DNA from: Streptomyces iconiensis
GTDB lineage: Bacteria; Actinomycetota; Actinomycetes; Streptomycetales; Streptomycetaceae
Length of the DNA stretch: 64,000 bases
Reading direction: 5' to 3'
NCBI RefSeq assembly: GCF_028657195.3
Contig: NZ_JANCPR020000008.1
Coordinates: forward strand, 206,332-270,331
Both the position numbers and the translations under genes were made by a program. The notes under the pieces were generated by a model, which saw only the letters and a program-made list of their open reading frames with translations, searched no databases and was not told the origin of the DNA. Each line of letters opens with the position of its first letter. Positions within the stretch are counted from its first letter, which is position 1. Shown here one piece after another: positions 18,100 to 29,085 of this stretch.

Positions 18100-19017
18100 G
18101 AAGGAAGCCCCAAGGCCCTCCGGGGTGGCCGGGGTGTGTGTGCGGGGTATGGGGCGTAGGGCCCAGGACATCAGGGTGCAGAGGGTGAAGAGTCCGGTCC
18201 ACAGGAGGTGGGTCGAGGCGGAGCCGGATATGACGTGTGAGGTGAACGCGCCCGCGAAGTTGAAGAACGCTCCGGCGTAGGCCCATTCCTTGAGCCGGGG
18301 GTGGCGGGGTGCGAGCAGGGCGAGGGTGCCCAGGATCTTCCAACTGCCCAGGAGAGTCAGGAAGTAGGGCGGGTAGCCGAGGTCAAGAACCCCTGCCGCG
18401 GTGCCCGCACGGCGCAGCAGATCGGCAAAGCCGCCGGTGAGCAGGACGAACGCGATGATGCCTGTGCTTGCCCAGTAGCCGATTCTCTGCGCTCTTTCCT
18501 TGCGCGGAGAGTGCGGAGACCGCGTTGACGTGTGGAACGGGGGCAGGGGGCGGGCGCTCAGGGCGCGGCGGGGCGCGGGTCTGGTGAGCCAGGAAGCCGC
18601 GGTGAGTGCCGCGAAACCGAGCGGAATGGTCGCGGCGGCGGGGTCACCCGTCGCGGATTGCGAGGCCACAGCGCCGCTGTAGAGGAAGAACACCCCGGCG
18701 TAGGCCCATTCCTTCAGGCGCGGCACCCCGCGAGCGACCAGCACCACCGCGCCCGCGACCTTGCAGACCCCGATGATGAGGGCTGCGAAGGAGGGGTAGC
18801 CCAGGTCCTGTTCGAAGACGGCACGCACAGAGTCCGTCCGCAGTACGTACCAGATGCCGTACACCAAGGACTCGGCCGCGATGATCAACGTGGCCGACCA
18901 GTAGGTCAGGCTGCGCGGCCTGGCCCTGGCCCTAACCCTGGCCGGGGCCCCGTCCTTGGCCCCGGCCCCGGCACGGTCCCGGACAAGTGCCGGGATCATC
19001 TTGCTGTTTCTGTTCAC
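17980..19017 (-). CDS. Tandemly duplicated DoxX-like membrane protein
   Basis: A 345-residue protein containing two DoxX-like four-helix membrane units at about residues 35-145 and 175-290. The halves align: LKEWAYAGVFFLYSGAVASQ in the first and LKEWAYAGAFFNFAGAFTSH in the second, each preceded by a Gly-rich helix with a Lys (GVCKVAGAVVLVARGVPR; GSWKILGTLALLAPRHPR). DoxX-family proteins are small membrane proteins linked to redox and thiol homeostasis; a fused duplication is less usual. The C-terminal tail (about 295-345) is Gly/Ala-rich and is encoded antisense to the end of the PucR-type gene. GTG 19017 has GAGGAGCGAG upstream. Confidence 0.8.
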   Translation of the reverse strand: MNRNSKMIPALVRDRAGAGAKDGAPARVRARARPRSLTYWSATLIIAAESLVYGIWYVLRTDSVRAVFEQDLGYPSFAALIIGVCKVAGAVVLVARGVPRLKEWAYAGVFFLYSGAVASQSATGDPAAATIPLGFAALTAASWLTRPAPRRALSARPLPPFHTSTRSPHSPRKERAQRIGYWASTGIIAFVLLTGGFADLLRRAGTAAGVLDLGYPPYFLTLLGSWKILGTLALLAPRHPRLKEWAYAGAFFNFAGAFTSHVISGSASTHLLWTGLFTLCTLMSWALRPIPRTHTPATPEGLGASFLKPVDAGLLGGARQAGAEGGGWTGSARGGAGAVSAGKVE

Positions 19018-19354
19018 GTGCTCGCTCCTCGTGTCCCCGCGTCACATCGACGCGCTTCGGCGGGTCATATAAGTGACACGCGGCGAACGGGGAGTGTGAC
19101 CGATGGACAGGAACGGCACGGGATTCTCGCGGAGGGTTCCGGGGAGTACCGGCCCCTTCTACGGGCCGGCGCGGGGGAACCCGACCGCAGGCGCGGACCG
19201 TCAGCGGAGCGGGTCCGTGACGCATGCGGCAGTGCCGCTCGGGCGCGACCAGCCAGGCAGGCGCCTGCCTGCTCGAAGAGTTCGCGCGATCACCCCCTGC
19301 CCGCGCAGGACGGACAGGGGGACGACCTCCCCACCGAGGCCAGCCGGGCACGGC
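19018..19354. other. Gap upstream of the DoxX gene with an AT-rich palindrome
   Basis: This 337-base gap separates two minus-strand genes. GTCATATAAGTGAC (19064-19077) is an imperfect palindrome with perfect GTCA/TGAC ends in an AT-rich island. It lies about 47 bases upstream of the DoxX start, a plausible -10 or operator region. The rest encodes only out-of-frame shadows. Confidence 0.45.
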
Positions 19355-21097
19355 CTACCCGCACGTGCGCCCGCTGTTGACGCAGTCCACCGCCCTTCGC
19401 ATCAGCGGCTCCGGCATGACGTTGATGAAGTCGCCGTGGTCAGTGACCGGCTTGTGCAACTGCTCGGGAAAGCTGTCGACCGCATAGGGCGTGTCCTCGG
19501 GCACCCCTTCGCCCCGCGGCACGTCGTACGTGATCCGCTGGCGCAGCTGCGGCACGGCGCGGAAGCCGTCGGGGCAGCTGCCGTCCTCGCGAGCGAAGGC
19601 GACGTGGTCACGGTGGTTTCCGCTGTCGGTGTTCGCGCCGTCCCAGCAGCTCTGGAAGTGGAAGGTGCGTACGACCTTGCTGCCCTCGGGACACAGCGGG
19701 TACTTGTCCTTGAGTTGCCGGTTCTCGAATCCCTCGCAGCTCCAGGAGGCGTTCGCGTTGGCGATGCCGTTGGTGAACGACTTGGCGTCGCCCGTGATGA
19801 TGCGCAGGAAGCGCGGCATCTCGGCCACCTCGCTCACGGGGCTTCCTGCGAATGTGAGCGTGACCTCGTCGGGCTTGAGCACCGAGCCCACGTTCCCGTC
19901 GTCAGCTCCGCCCGGCTGGCCGCCGGACTGCTCTCCCTCCGGCGGCTGTTCACCTGGACGCTGTTCCTCCGGCTGCTGTTCACCTGGCTGTTCCTCGGGC
20001 CGCTGCCCCTTCGACAGCTGTGGGTCCGGCTGTTGTCCCTCCGGCTGCCCTTCGGTTCGCCCGTCTGTGTGGCCGCTCCGGTGGCCGGGGCCCGTTCCGC
20101 GTTTTTCGACCGCCGAGGTGCCCTCGCGTCCGTCCTCCCCGTCTCCGTTCCCCTCTCCCTCCCCCTCGTTCCCGTCCCTGCCCTGGTCCTCGTGGCCGTC
20201 GAGAGAGCGGAGCACCGGCCAGTAATATGTGGACAGATCGCCGTCGCGGCAGGTCGAGTCCGCCGCCGCGAGACTCTCGTTCGTGGAGAAGGCATTGGTG
20301 GAGAGGTTGCCTACATAGTCATGCGTGTGGTGGGCGCCGTTGCTGACACCGGGTGCGGCGATCACGTTGTCGGAGTTGTAGTGGCCCTCCCCGTTGCGCC
20401 CGCAGCGCGTGGTGAACGTTCCGGTGGAGGCGTCCTCGCCGGGCGCCGGCTCTTGGACATTGGGCTCGACGGTCGTGATGTCCACGAAGTCCTCGGGCAC
20501 CGGACCTTGTGGCCGCTGTACGGGCCCGGTGCCACTGCCACCCTTAGCGCGCGTACGGTCGTCCGGCAGCCCGGACTGTCCCTCGCCCTCGCGGACCGTA
20601 CAGCTGCTCATACGGGCCAGGCGGTCGGGGCCGGCGGCGCCGGCCGCGGCGAGGCTGTCCGCGATCTCCCCGATGGTCGCGGCCCGCCGCTCACGCAACT
20701 CGCCGAGCACGGCGCCTTGTTGGCCGCCCGGGCCGTCCGGGCCGTCGGCACTCTGCGCTTCGCCCGAGGCAAGCCGCTCATATGCGCCCGCGACGAGGTG
20801 GTCGAGCCGGGCGAGTCCTGCGGCCACATCGTGGCGCGCTTCCCGAGGGACGTCGCCGAGCGCGAGGCCCACGTCGGGACAGTCGATGGTGCGTCCGGAA
20901 GCGGAAGCGGCGGCGGCAGTGCTGGGGGCCTTCCCGGGGGCGCGTTGCTCCTCGCCGGCAGTGGCGTTCACCGCTACCACGGTCGCGCCGCCACCGCCGA
21001 GGATGAGCGCGGTGGCTAGCGCGGCGAGCGTACGGTTCGTGTGCGAGCGCCGGTGGGTGGGGCGGGTCGGGCGTGGGGGCCTTGGCCGGTCTCTCAT
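19355..21097 (-). CDS. DUF1996-domain secreted protein
   Basis: A 580-residue exported protein. Residues about 20-48 form a signal/anchor (NRTLAALATALILGGGGATV). Residues 70-190 are helical. The DUF1996 region starts near VDITTVEPN and includes TTRCGRNGEGHYNSDNV, HHTHDYVGN, FHFQSCWDG and NHRDHVAFA, with many His and Asp residues and Cys pairs typical of the family. It is split by a low-complexity insert of about 90 residues, acidic then Glu/Gln/Pro-rich (GEQQPEEQRPGEQPPEGEQ). Its biochemical role is unknown. It is the second gene of an operon with the DUF4142 protein, 7 bases apart. Confidence 0.85.
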   Translation of the reverse strand: MRDRPRPPRPTRPTHRRSHTNRTLAALATALILGGGGATVVAVNATAGEEQRAPGKAPSTAAAASASGRTIDCPDVGLALGDVPREARHDVAAGLARLDHLVAGAYERLASGEAQSADGPDGPGGQQGAVLGELRERRAATIGEIADSLAAAGAAGPDRLARMSSCTVREGEGQSGLPDDRTRAKGGSGTGPVQRPQGPVPEDFVDITTVEPNVQEPAPGEDASTGTFTTRCGRNGEGHYNSDNVIAAPGVSNGAHHTHDYVGNLSTNAFSTNESLAAADSTCRDGDLSTYYWPVLRSLDGHEDQGRDGNEGEGEGNGDGEDGREGTSAVEKRGTGPGHRSGHTDGRTEGQPEGQQPDPQLSKGQRPEEQPGEQQPEEQRPGEQPPEGEQSGGQPGGADDGNVGSVLKPDEVTLTFAGSPVSEVAEMPRFLRIITGDAKSFTNGIANANASWSCEGFENRQLKDKYPLCPEGSKVVRTFHFQSCWDGANTDSGNHRDHVAFAREDGSCPDGFRAVPQLRQRITYDVPRGEGVPEDTPYAVDSFPEQLHKPVTDHGDFINVMPEPLMRRAVDCVNSGRTCG

Positions 21098-21104
21098 GTG
21101 CGGA

Positions 21105-23788
<2,684 letters not shown>

Positions 23789-23799
23789 CCTCACGCGCT

Positions 23800-23835
23800 C
23801 CGGGCGCGGCTCCCCTCTGGGGGTGCCGCGCCCGG
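23800..23835 (+). terminator. Hairpin terminator after guaB1
   Basis: Perfect 11-bp arms CCGGGCGCGGC (23800-23810) and GCCGCGCCCGG (23825-23835) with a 14-base centre lie 11 bases after the guaB1 stop. There is no T run, which is common for Streptomyces terminators. Beyond it, 23871-23945 contains degenerate CCTCCTTCAGGCGCC-type direct repeats. Confidence 0.7.
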
Positions 23836-24019
23836 CCGCGTATGCGCTCCTTCCCGGCGCCCCCACGCCGCCCCTCCTTCAGGCATCCCCCTCCTTCAGG
23901 CGCCTCTTCCTCCAGGTGTCCGTTCCTCCAGGCGCCCCTTCCGGCGCCGTCCCCTCCACGCGCCCCCGGCCGCCCTCGTTCCCTTCCCTCTTCTGTGTCC
24001 CGTGTGCTGCGATGTCCGC

Positions 24020-24760
24020 ATGGGCACTTACGCGCACGGCGCGAACACGGGTACGGGCTCGGGGGAGATCACGCCTGACGGCTGCGCCGTCGAGGTGTAC
24101 GCGCGGCTTCCCGAGATGGGGGAGTCCGGGATCATCGCCTCCGCCGTCGCTGATCCTCAGGGGAGGACGCTGCTCGAACTCGGCTCAGGGGCAGGGCGGA
24201 TGACCCGGCCCCTCACCCGGCGCGGCTTCCGCGTCACGGCCGTCGACGAGTCACAGGGCATGCTCGACCTGGTCGAGGGCGCCGAGACCGTGCGTTCCAC
24301 CATCGAGGGGCTCGACCTCGGCCGGCGCTTCGACGTGGTCACGCTCACCTCGTTCCTCGTCAACACGGCGGACCCCGCGCAGCGCGAAGGACTTCTGGCC
24401 ACCTGTGCACGGCATGTGGCCGACGACGGCTGCGTCGTCATCCAGCGCCAGCAGGACAGCAGGCACGAGGACGTGCGGCCGGGGCACGGCTGGTCGGGAC
24501 AGGGGATGACCATCACGACGACGGAGGTCGAGGACGTCGGTGACGGTGTCACGCGCGCCCACGTCGAGTACACGTACCAGGACCCGGAGGCCGGCGGGGG
24601 CGGCGGGCACGCTCCCAAGTCCGCCTGGAGCCAGACGTATTACACCCGCCTGCTGAAGGAGCCCGCGTTCGCGCAGGCCCTCCTCGACGCGGGCCTCGTC
24701 CTCGACCGCTGGCTCACCGACACCCACGACTGGGTACGCGCAGCCCCCGCACCGCACTAG
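24020..24760 (+). CDS. Class I SAM-dependent methyltransferase
   Basis: A 246-residue Rossmann-fold methyltransferase. The SAM-binding motif I is LLELGSGAGRMTRPL, the acidic post-I residue lies in VTAVDESQGMLDLV, and motif II-like residues are in FDVVTLTSFLVNTADP. The C-terminal half has a Gly-rich loop (DPEAGGGGGH) and YTRLLKEPAFAQALLDAGL. The substrate cannot be named. ATG 24020 is the likely start; an ATG six codons upstream at 24002 is possible. It is a single-gene unit downstream of guaB1. Confidence 0.85.
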   Translation: MGTYAHGANTGTGSGEITPDGCAVEVYARLPEMGESGIIASAVADPQGRTLLELGSGAGRMTRPLTRRGFRVTAVDESQGMLDLVEGAETVRSTIEGLDLGRRFDVVTLTSFLVNTADPAQREGLLATCARHVADDGCVVIQRQQDSRHEDVRPGHGWSGQGMTITTTEVEDVGDGVTRAHVEYTYQDPEAGGGGGHAPKSAWSQTYYTRLLKEPAFAQALLDAGLVLDRWLTDTHDWVRAAPAPH

Positions 24761-25012
24761 GTCCCCGCTCCCCGCCAGCCCCCGTTCCCCGCCAGTCCCC
24801 GCACTCCGCTAAGCCCCCGCGCTCGGCTGGGTCTCCTTCTGTTCGGGTCCTCGTACGAGTTGACTCCCGGACGGTTGCCCTCTCGTCATGAGCCGGTAAC
24901 CGGGGTGCCTCCTGGGCCCCGTTCGTGGTCGTGATCATGCCATTGGGTGGCTGTGGCGAGGCGTGGTGCCGCCGTTGCCGCCCAACTCCCTTTGACCAGA
25001 AGGAGATGGATC

Positions 25013-26395
25013 GTGCGCACGTTCAGAAGGAGACGCTCAGGTGTGGTCGCGGTGGCTGCTTCCGTGGCCGTACTCGCGGGGATAGCGGCTGTGCCCATGG
25101 CGGGAGCGGCCGGGGCAACGGGAGCTGTCGGATCGGTCGGAGCTGCCGGACCGGTTGGATCGGTCGGAGCTGCCGGACCGGGCGACGGTGCCGGACTGCC
25201 CGTGGTCACGCCTCGTGCCGAGACCGCCGCGATGTTCGACGACGACGAGGGCGGTCACGCCAACGCCGACGATCCGGCGATCTGGCGCAACGCCGCTGAC
25301 CCGGACGCCAGCCTCGTTGTCGCCACGGCCAAGCAAGGCGGCCTGCGGGTCTACGACTTGGACGCCAAGGAGGTGCAGTCGATCGCCGCACCCGAGGCAC
25401 CCGGCCCCGACGACGCGCCGGGCCGCTTCAACAACGTCGATCTCGTACACGGGATGAAGGTGGGCAGGGCCTCCGCCGATCTGGCCGTCACCAGCGACCG
25501 TGGCAGCGACAAGCTCCGTGTCTACCGCGTCGACGGCGACAGGCCCGAGGCCCCGCTCACCGATGTCACGGCCCCTTCAGCGCCGTGGATCTTCTCCGGT
25601 TCGCAGGACGAGGTCAACGAGGAGAGCACCGCTTACGGCCTGGCCACCTTCACCGACGCCTCGACCGGTACGGCGTACGCGCTGGTCAGCCAGAACGCGA
25701 CCACCAGCGTGGCGCTGCTGGAGCTGACCCCGACCCGCGACGGCAAGGTCTCGTACAAGAAGGTCCGCACCGTGGACCTGCCTGACACCTTCACGATGCC
25801 CGACGGCACCGGCTGGTCCCCCTGCGGAGATCCCGGTGAGGGACCGCAGGTCGAGGGCATGGCGGTCGATCCGGAGACGGGCACGCTCTTCGCGGGCCAG
25901 GAGGATGTCGGCGTCTGGCGCATGCCGGCGGACCTTAAGGGCAAGCCGGTGCTCCAGGACAAGGTCCGCGAGTACGGCGTTCCCGCCACGTACGACGAAC
26001 CGTCCGACGAGTGTGTGCCGGGCGAGGACCCCGGTTTCGGCGGTGACCATGTGTCCGCCGACGTGGAGGGCCTGACGCTGCTGCGGCAGGACGGAGGGGA
26101 CGGCTATCTGCTCGCCTCCAGCCAGGGCGACAACGGTTTCGTCGCGTTCGACCGCGAGGCATCCGACGACTACGAGCACGAGGGCGGCTTCCGGGTGGGC
26201 GCCGCCTCCGGGACGCTGGACGGTTCCGAGGAGTGCGACGGCGCCGATGTGCTCGCCGAGCCGCTGGGCGCCAAGTACCCGAACGGCCTGCTGGTCGTCC
26301 AGGACGGCCACATGACTCCGGAGGACGGCGAACGTGAGGCCACCGGCTTCAAGTTCGTCGACCTCACCAACGTCCTGGACGCCCTGGACGACTGA
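25013..26395 (+). CDS. Secreted beta-propeller phytase (3-phytase family)
   Basis: Releases phosphate from phytate outside the cell. 460 residues. A Sec signal occupies residues 1-33 (RTFRRRRSGVVAVAASVAVL then AGIAAVPMAGAAGA), followed by a Gly/Ala/Val-rich repeat spacer (GSVGAAGPVGSVGAAGPGDG). The propeller domain shows family motifs: DDPAIWRNAADPDASLVVAT at the start, NNVDLVHGMKVG, VTSDRGSDKLRVYRVD, the Ca/phosphate-binding acidic residues in EGPQVEGMAVDPETGTLFAG and ADVEGLTLL, and PNGLLVVQDGH at the end. GTG 25013 has AAGGAG at optimal spacing. Expression may respond to phosphate, but no PHO box was identified. Confidence 0.92.
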   Translation: MRTFRRRRSGVVAVAASVAVLAGIAAVPMAGAAGATGAVGSVGAAGPVGSVGAAGPGDGAGLPVVTPRAETAAMFDDDEGGHANADDPAIWRNAADPDASLVVATAKQGGLRVYDLDAKEVQSIAAPEAPGPDDAPGRFNNVDLVHGMKVGRASADLAVTSDRGSDKLRVYRVDGDRPEAPLTDVTAPSAPWIFSGSQDEVNEESTAYGLATFTDASTGTAYALVSQNATTSVALLELTPTRDGKVSYKKVRTVDLPDTFTMPDGTGWSPCGDPGEGPQVEGMAVDPETGTLFAGQEDVGVWRMPADLKGKPVLQDKVREYGVPATYDEPSDECVPGEDPGFGGDHVSADVEGLTLLRQDGGDGYLLASSQGDNGFVAFDREASDDYEHEGGFRVGAASGTLDGSEECDGADVLAEPLGAKYPNGLLVVQDGHMTPEDGEREATGFKFVDLTNVLDALDD

Positions 26396-26429
26396 CCCCT
26401 CCGACCGAGAGGACCGCCCCGCCGGCCGC

Positions 26430-27428
26430 CTACGCCGCAGCCGTCCCCACGAGTGCGCCCAGCGCGCGGGCCACCGCCGTCGCCATCAGCGCGTGGCCCG
26501 TGTCGTCCGGGTGCAGGCCGTCCGGGAGGTGCTCAGGGCCGAGCAGCGGGGCGCCGGGCAGCAGCGCGAGATGCGTGTCGCCCGCCGCGATCCGGTCGCC
26601 GACCGCGCTCTCCACGGCGGTACGCAGATCGCCGAGCGTGGCACCCAGAGCGTTCGGGGTCTCCTCGGCCCCGGGCCGCGGCACGGGGGAGACGACGAGC
26701 AGCGGCGTCCGCGGATGTCCGCACCGTACGAGGGCCAGGAAGGCGCGCGTCACCTCGTACAGCAGCGGGGCCGAATGGGCCACGCCCGTCCAGCAGTTGG
26801 TGCCGAAAGCCAACGTGACCGCGACGCACTCAAGGCGGGCGAGCTGTTCCGCCATCGCCAGCTCACCGCGTCCCGCGCCCGCGTAGCCGAGGTTGACCGG
26901 ATCGAGGCCGAGCGCACGCCCCGCGACGGCGGGCCAGGCCAGCGCGGGGCGCGAGGCGGTCCAGCCCTCCGTGATGGAATCCCCGTACACCAGCCAGCGG
27001 GGCAGCGATGGTGCGGGCCTGGCACCCCGCACGCCCAGCAGGACGGGACCGTACCCCTCCGGCGGGTACAGCTCGCCCGCACCGCCGGGCCACTCCACCC
27101 GTATCGTGCGCTCGCCCTCCTCCGGCACCTCGGGTACCTCGCACACGGGGTCGCCGTCAGGACGCAGCGCCTGCCACCCGCGGGTGCCCGTGAGCAGTGC
27201 GTCCACCGTGCCGTGCGCCTCCGCGCGGTACCGCACCTCGAACGGTCCTTCCGCCTCGAACCCCAGCCGCACCCCGACAGGCATCCGCGCGCGCTCCCAT
27301 GTGTCCAGCGGTAGCCGCGTGCCGTCCGCCGGATCGGCGCGCACACAGCGGTCTCCGTCGCGCCAGCCCACGCCGCGCAGAAACGGTCCCGCGCCCTGCC
27401 ACCCGCCCCGCACATCCACCCTGCTCAC
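26430..27428 (-). CDS. SGNH/GDSL-family hydrolase (esterase/lipase)
   Basis: A 332-residue protein with no clear signal peptide. Residues 1-140 form a beta-rich N-terminal domain seen in SGNH esterases. The catalytic domain begins at LVYGDSITEGW, with nucleophile Ser151. The oxyanion residues lie in LGYAGAGRG and FGTNCWTG, and the catalytic Asp and His in LPDGLHPDDTGHAL. It is likely a carbohydrate- or short-acyl esterase; the substrate is unknown. GTG 27428 follows GAGGAAGG. It diverges from the Lrp/AsnC regulator with only 30 bases between the starts. Confidence 0.88.
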   Translation of the reverse strand: MSRVDVRGGWQGAGPFLRGVGWRDGDRCVRADPADGTRLPLDTWERARMPVGVRLGFEAEGPFEVRYRAEAHGTVDALLTGTRGWQALRPDGDPVCEVPEVPEEGERTIRVEWPGGAGELYPPEGYGPVLLGVRGARPAPSLPRWLVYGDSITEGWTASRPALAWPAVAGRALGLDPVNLGYAGAGRGELAMAEQLARLECVAVTLAFGTNCWTGVAHSAPLLYEVTRAFLALVRCGHPRTPLLVVSPVPRPGAEETPNALGATLGDLRTAVESAVGDRIAAGDTHLALLPGAPLLGPEHLPDGLHPDDTGHALMATAVARALGALVGTAAA

Positions 27429-27458
27429 CCTTCCTCATGGCCGTGTTCTACTGCTGCC

Positions 27459-27914
27459 GTGCCACTGAACGCTCTCGACGAACGCATCGTCCACGCCCTC
27501 GCAGCAGACGCCCGCCGTACCTACGCCGACATCGGAGCGGAGGTCGGCCTCTCCGCACCCGCCGTCAAACGGCGCGTCGACCGGCTGCGGGCCGACGGTG
27601 CGATCACGGGGTTCACCGTGCGCGTCGATCCGGCGGCGCTCGGCTGGCGGACCGAGGGGTTCATCGAGATGTACTGCAGGTCCAGGACCTCGCCGGAGGA
27701 CATCCACAAGGCGCTCTCCCACTACGCGGAGGTGGCCGCGGCCTCGACGGTCACAGGGGAGGCCGACGCGCTGGTCCAGATCTTCGCCTCGGACATGCGG
27801 CACTTCGAGCGGGTGCTGGAACGGATCGCCGGTGAGCCCTTCGTCGAACGGACGAAGTCCGTCCTCGTCCTCTCCCCGCTGCTCCGCCGCTATACGGCGG
27901 GACCACCGCTGTGA
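27459..27914 (+). CDS. Lrp/AsnC-family transcriptional regulator
   Basis: A 151-residue feast/famine regulator. The HTH covers about residues 5-50 (LNALDERIVHALAADARRTY then GLSAPAVKRRVDRLRADGAI), and the ligand-binding RAM domain about 65-140 (GFIEMYCRSRTSPEDIHKAL; VTGEADALVQIFASD). Such regulators sense amino acids. It is followed by the DavA-like and DavB-like genes on the same strand, so it probably controls amino-acid catabolism there, or the divergent esterase. GTG 27459 has a TACTGCT-like -10 box about 10 bases upstream, suggesting a leaderless transcript. Confidence 0.9.
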   Translation: MPLNALDERIVHALAADARRTYADIGAEVGLSAPAVKRRVDRLRADGAITGFTVRVDPAALGWRTEGFIEMYCRSRTSPEDIHKALSHYAEVAAASTVTGEADALVQIFASDMRHFERVLERIAGEPFVERTKSVLVLSPLLRRYTAGPPL

Positions 27915-27952
27915 GGAAGCGACGGTGAGGAAGCGACCGTGAGGAAGCGCCG
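27911..27952 (+). repeat. Three 14-bp tandem repeats at the end of the Lrp/AsnC gene
   Basis: Three exact-phase copies GTGAGGAAGCGACG, GTGAGGAAGCGACC and GTGAGGAAGCGCCG run from 27911 to 27952, and the regulator's TGA stop lies inside the first. They are followed by further direct repeats (GCAGAGGCACGACG; GCTCCGGGGGACGAC/GCTCCGGGGGACACC) up to about 28050, filling the gap before the DavA-like gene. Confidence 0.85.
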
Positions 27953-28175
27953 GGGTCCCGCAGAGGCACGACGGCACGACGGCGTTCCGGCAGAGGCACG
28001 ACGACGTTCCGTGGGGCGGCGCTCCGGGGGACGACGCTCCGGGGGACACCGACGCCGCTGCGTGCACAGGCGCAACAGATCGCCGCGCGCGTCGGCATCC
28101 GCGCAACAGACAGGGCACCGGTGCGCAAGAGGCACGGCTTGTGAGCGGTGCGAGGGGGACCGTAGCGTCGAACGT

Positions 28176-28943
28176 GTGCGTATCGCTCTTCTCCAGGAAT
28201 CGACACCGGGCCCAGAGGCCCTGAACAGCGCGGCTCGCAGCGCGGCGGAACAAGGTGCGAAGCTGCTCGTGACGCCTGAGCTGTCGCTGACGGGATACGC
28301 CCTCGGTGACGAGACCGGGGAACGGGCCGAGCCCGCCGACGGTCCTGGCGCTGCGGCGGTGGCGGGGATCGCCGCGGCGCACGGGATCGCCGTTGTCTAC
28401 GGCTACCCGGAGCGCGGCGAGGACGGCGCTGTGTACAACGCGGCCCAGCTCGTCGCGGCCGACGGCTCCCGCGCGGCCAACTACCGCAAGACGCACCTGT
28501 ACGGCCCGTACGAGGCGAAGTACTTCACTCCGGGGGACCGGCTCACGGTGCAGGCGGACCTCGACGGGCTCCGGATCGGGCTGCTGATCTGCTACGACGT
28601 GGAGTTCCCCGAGGTAGTGCGCGCGCACGCGCTCGCCGGAACGGAGCTGCTGGCGGTGCCGACGGCCCTGATGCGCCCGTACGAGACGGTCGCCCACACC
28701 CTCGTCCCGGCACGCGCCTTCGAGAGCCAGCTGTACGTGGCGTACGCGAACCGCACGGGCCGTGAGGGCGATTTCGACTTCGCGGGGCTGAGCTGTCTGG
28801 CCTCGCCCGACGGCGCCGTGGCCGCGCGCGCGGGTACAGGCCCCGAGCTGCTGTTCGCCGAGGTCGACCCGGCGCTGCCGCACGCCTCGCGCGTGCTGAA
28901 CCCGTATCTCGCCGACCGGCGCCCGGAGCTGTACGGGGCCTGA
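28176..28943 (+). CDS. Carbon-nitrogen hydrolase, DavA-like amidase
   Basis: A 255-residue nitrilase-superfamily amidase with the Glu-Lys-Cys triad: Glu35 in VTPELSLTGYALGD, Lys105 in NYRKTHLYGPYE and Cys139 in LLICYDVEFPEV. The sequence, including VVYGYPERGEDGAVYNAAQL, closely resembles Pseudomonas DavA (5-aminovaleramidase) as I remember it. The neighbouring 2-monooxygenase would supply an amide, so this enzyme probably hydrolyses 5-aminovaleramide (from Lys) or 4-guanidinobutyramide (from Arg) to the acid. GTG 28176 is the family start (RIALLQ) and may be leaderless, with a TAGCGT-like -10. The frame is open to 27939, but the repeats upstream argue against a longer protein. Confidence 0.88.
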   Translation: MRIALLQESTPGPEALNSAARSAAEQGAKLLVTPELSLTGYALGDETGERAEPADGPGAAAVAGIAAAHGIAVVYGYPERGEDGAVYNAAQLVAADGSRAANYRKTHLYGPYEAKYFTPGDRLTVQADLDGLRIGLLICYDVEFPEVVRAHALAGTELLAVPTALMRPYETVAHTLVPARAFESQLYVAYANRTGREGDFDFAGLSCLASPDGAVAARAGTGPELLFAEVDPALPHASRVLNPYLADRRPELYGA

Positions 28944-29085
28944 GCGCGCCGCATCCTGAGAGGGGCGGCCTGAGAGCCCGCGAGCCCTCTCCCCGGGGCT
29001 CACCCCCTCCTGACGCCCTTGCCTGACGCCTGATGCCTGACGCCGACGCCCTTCACCGCCCGATTCCGCGAGGAGCAGTGCCCGT

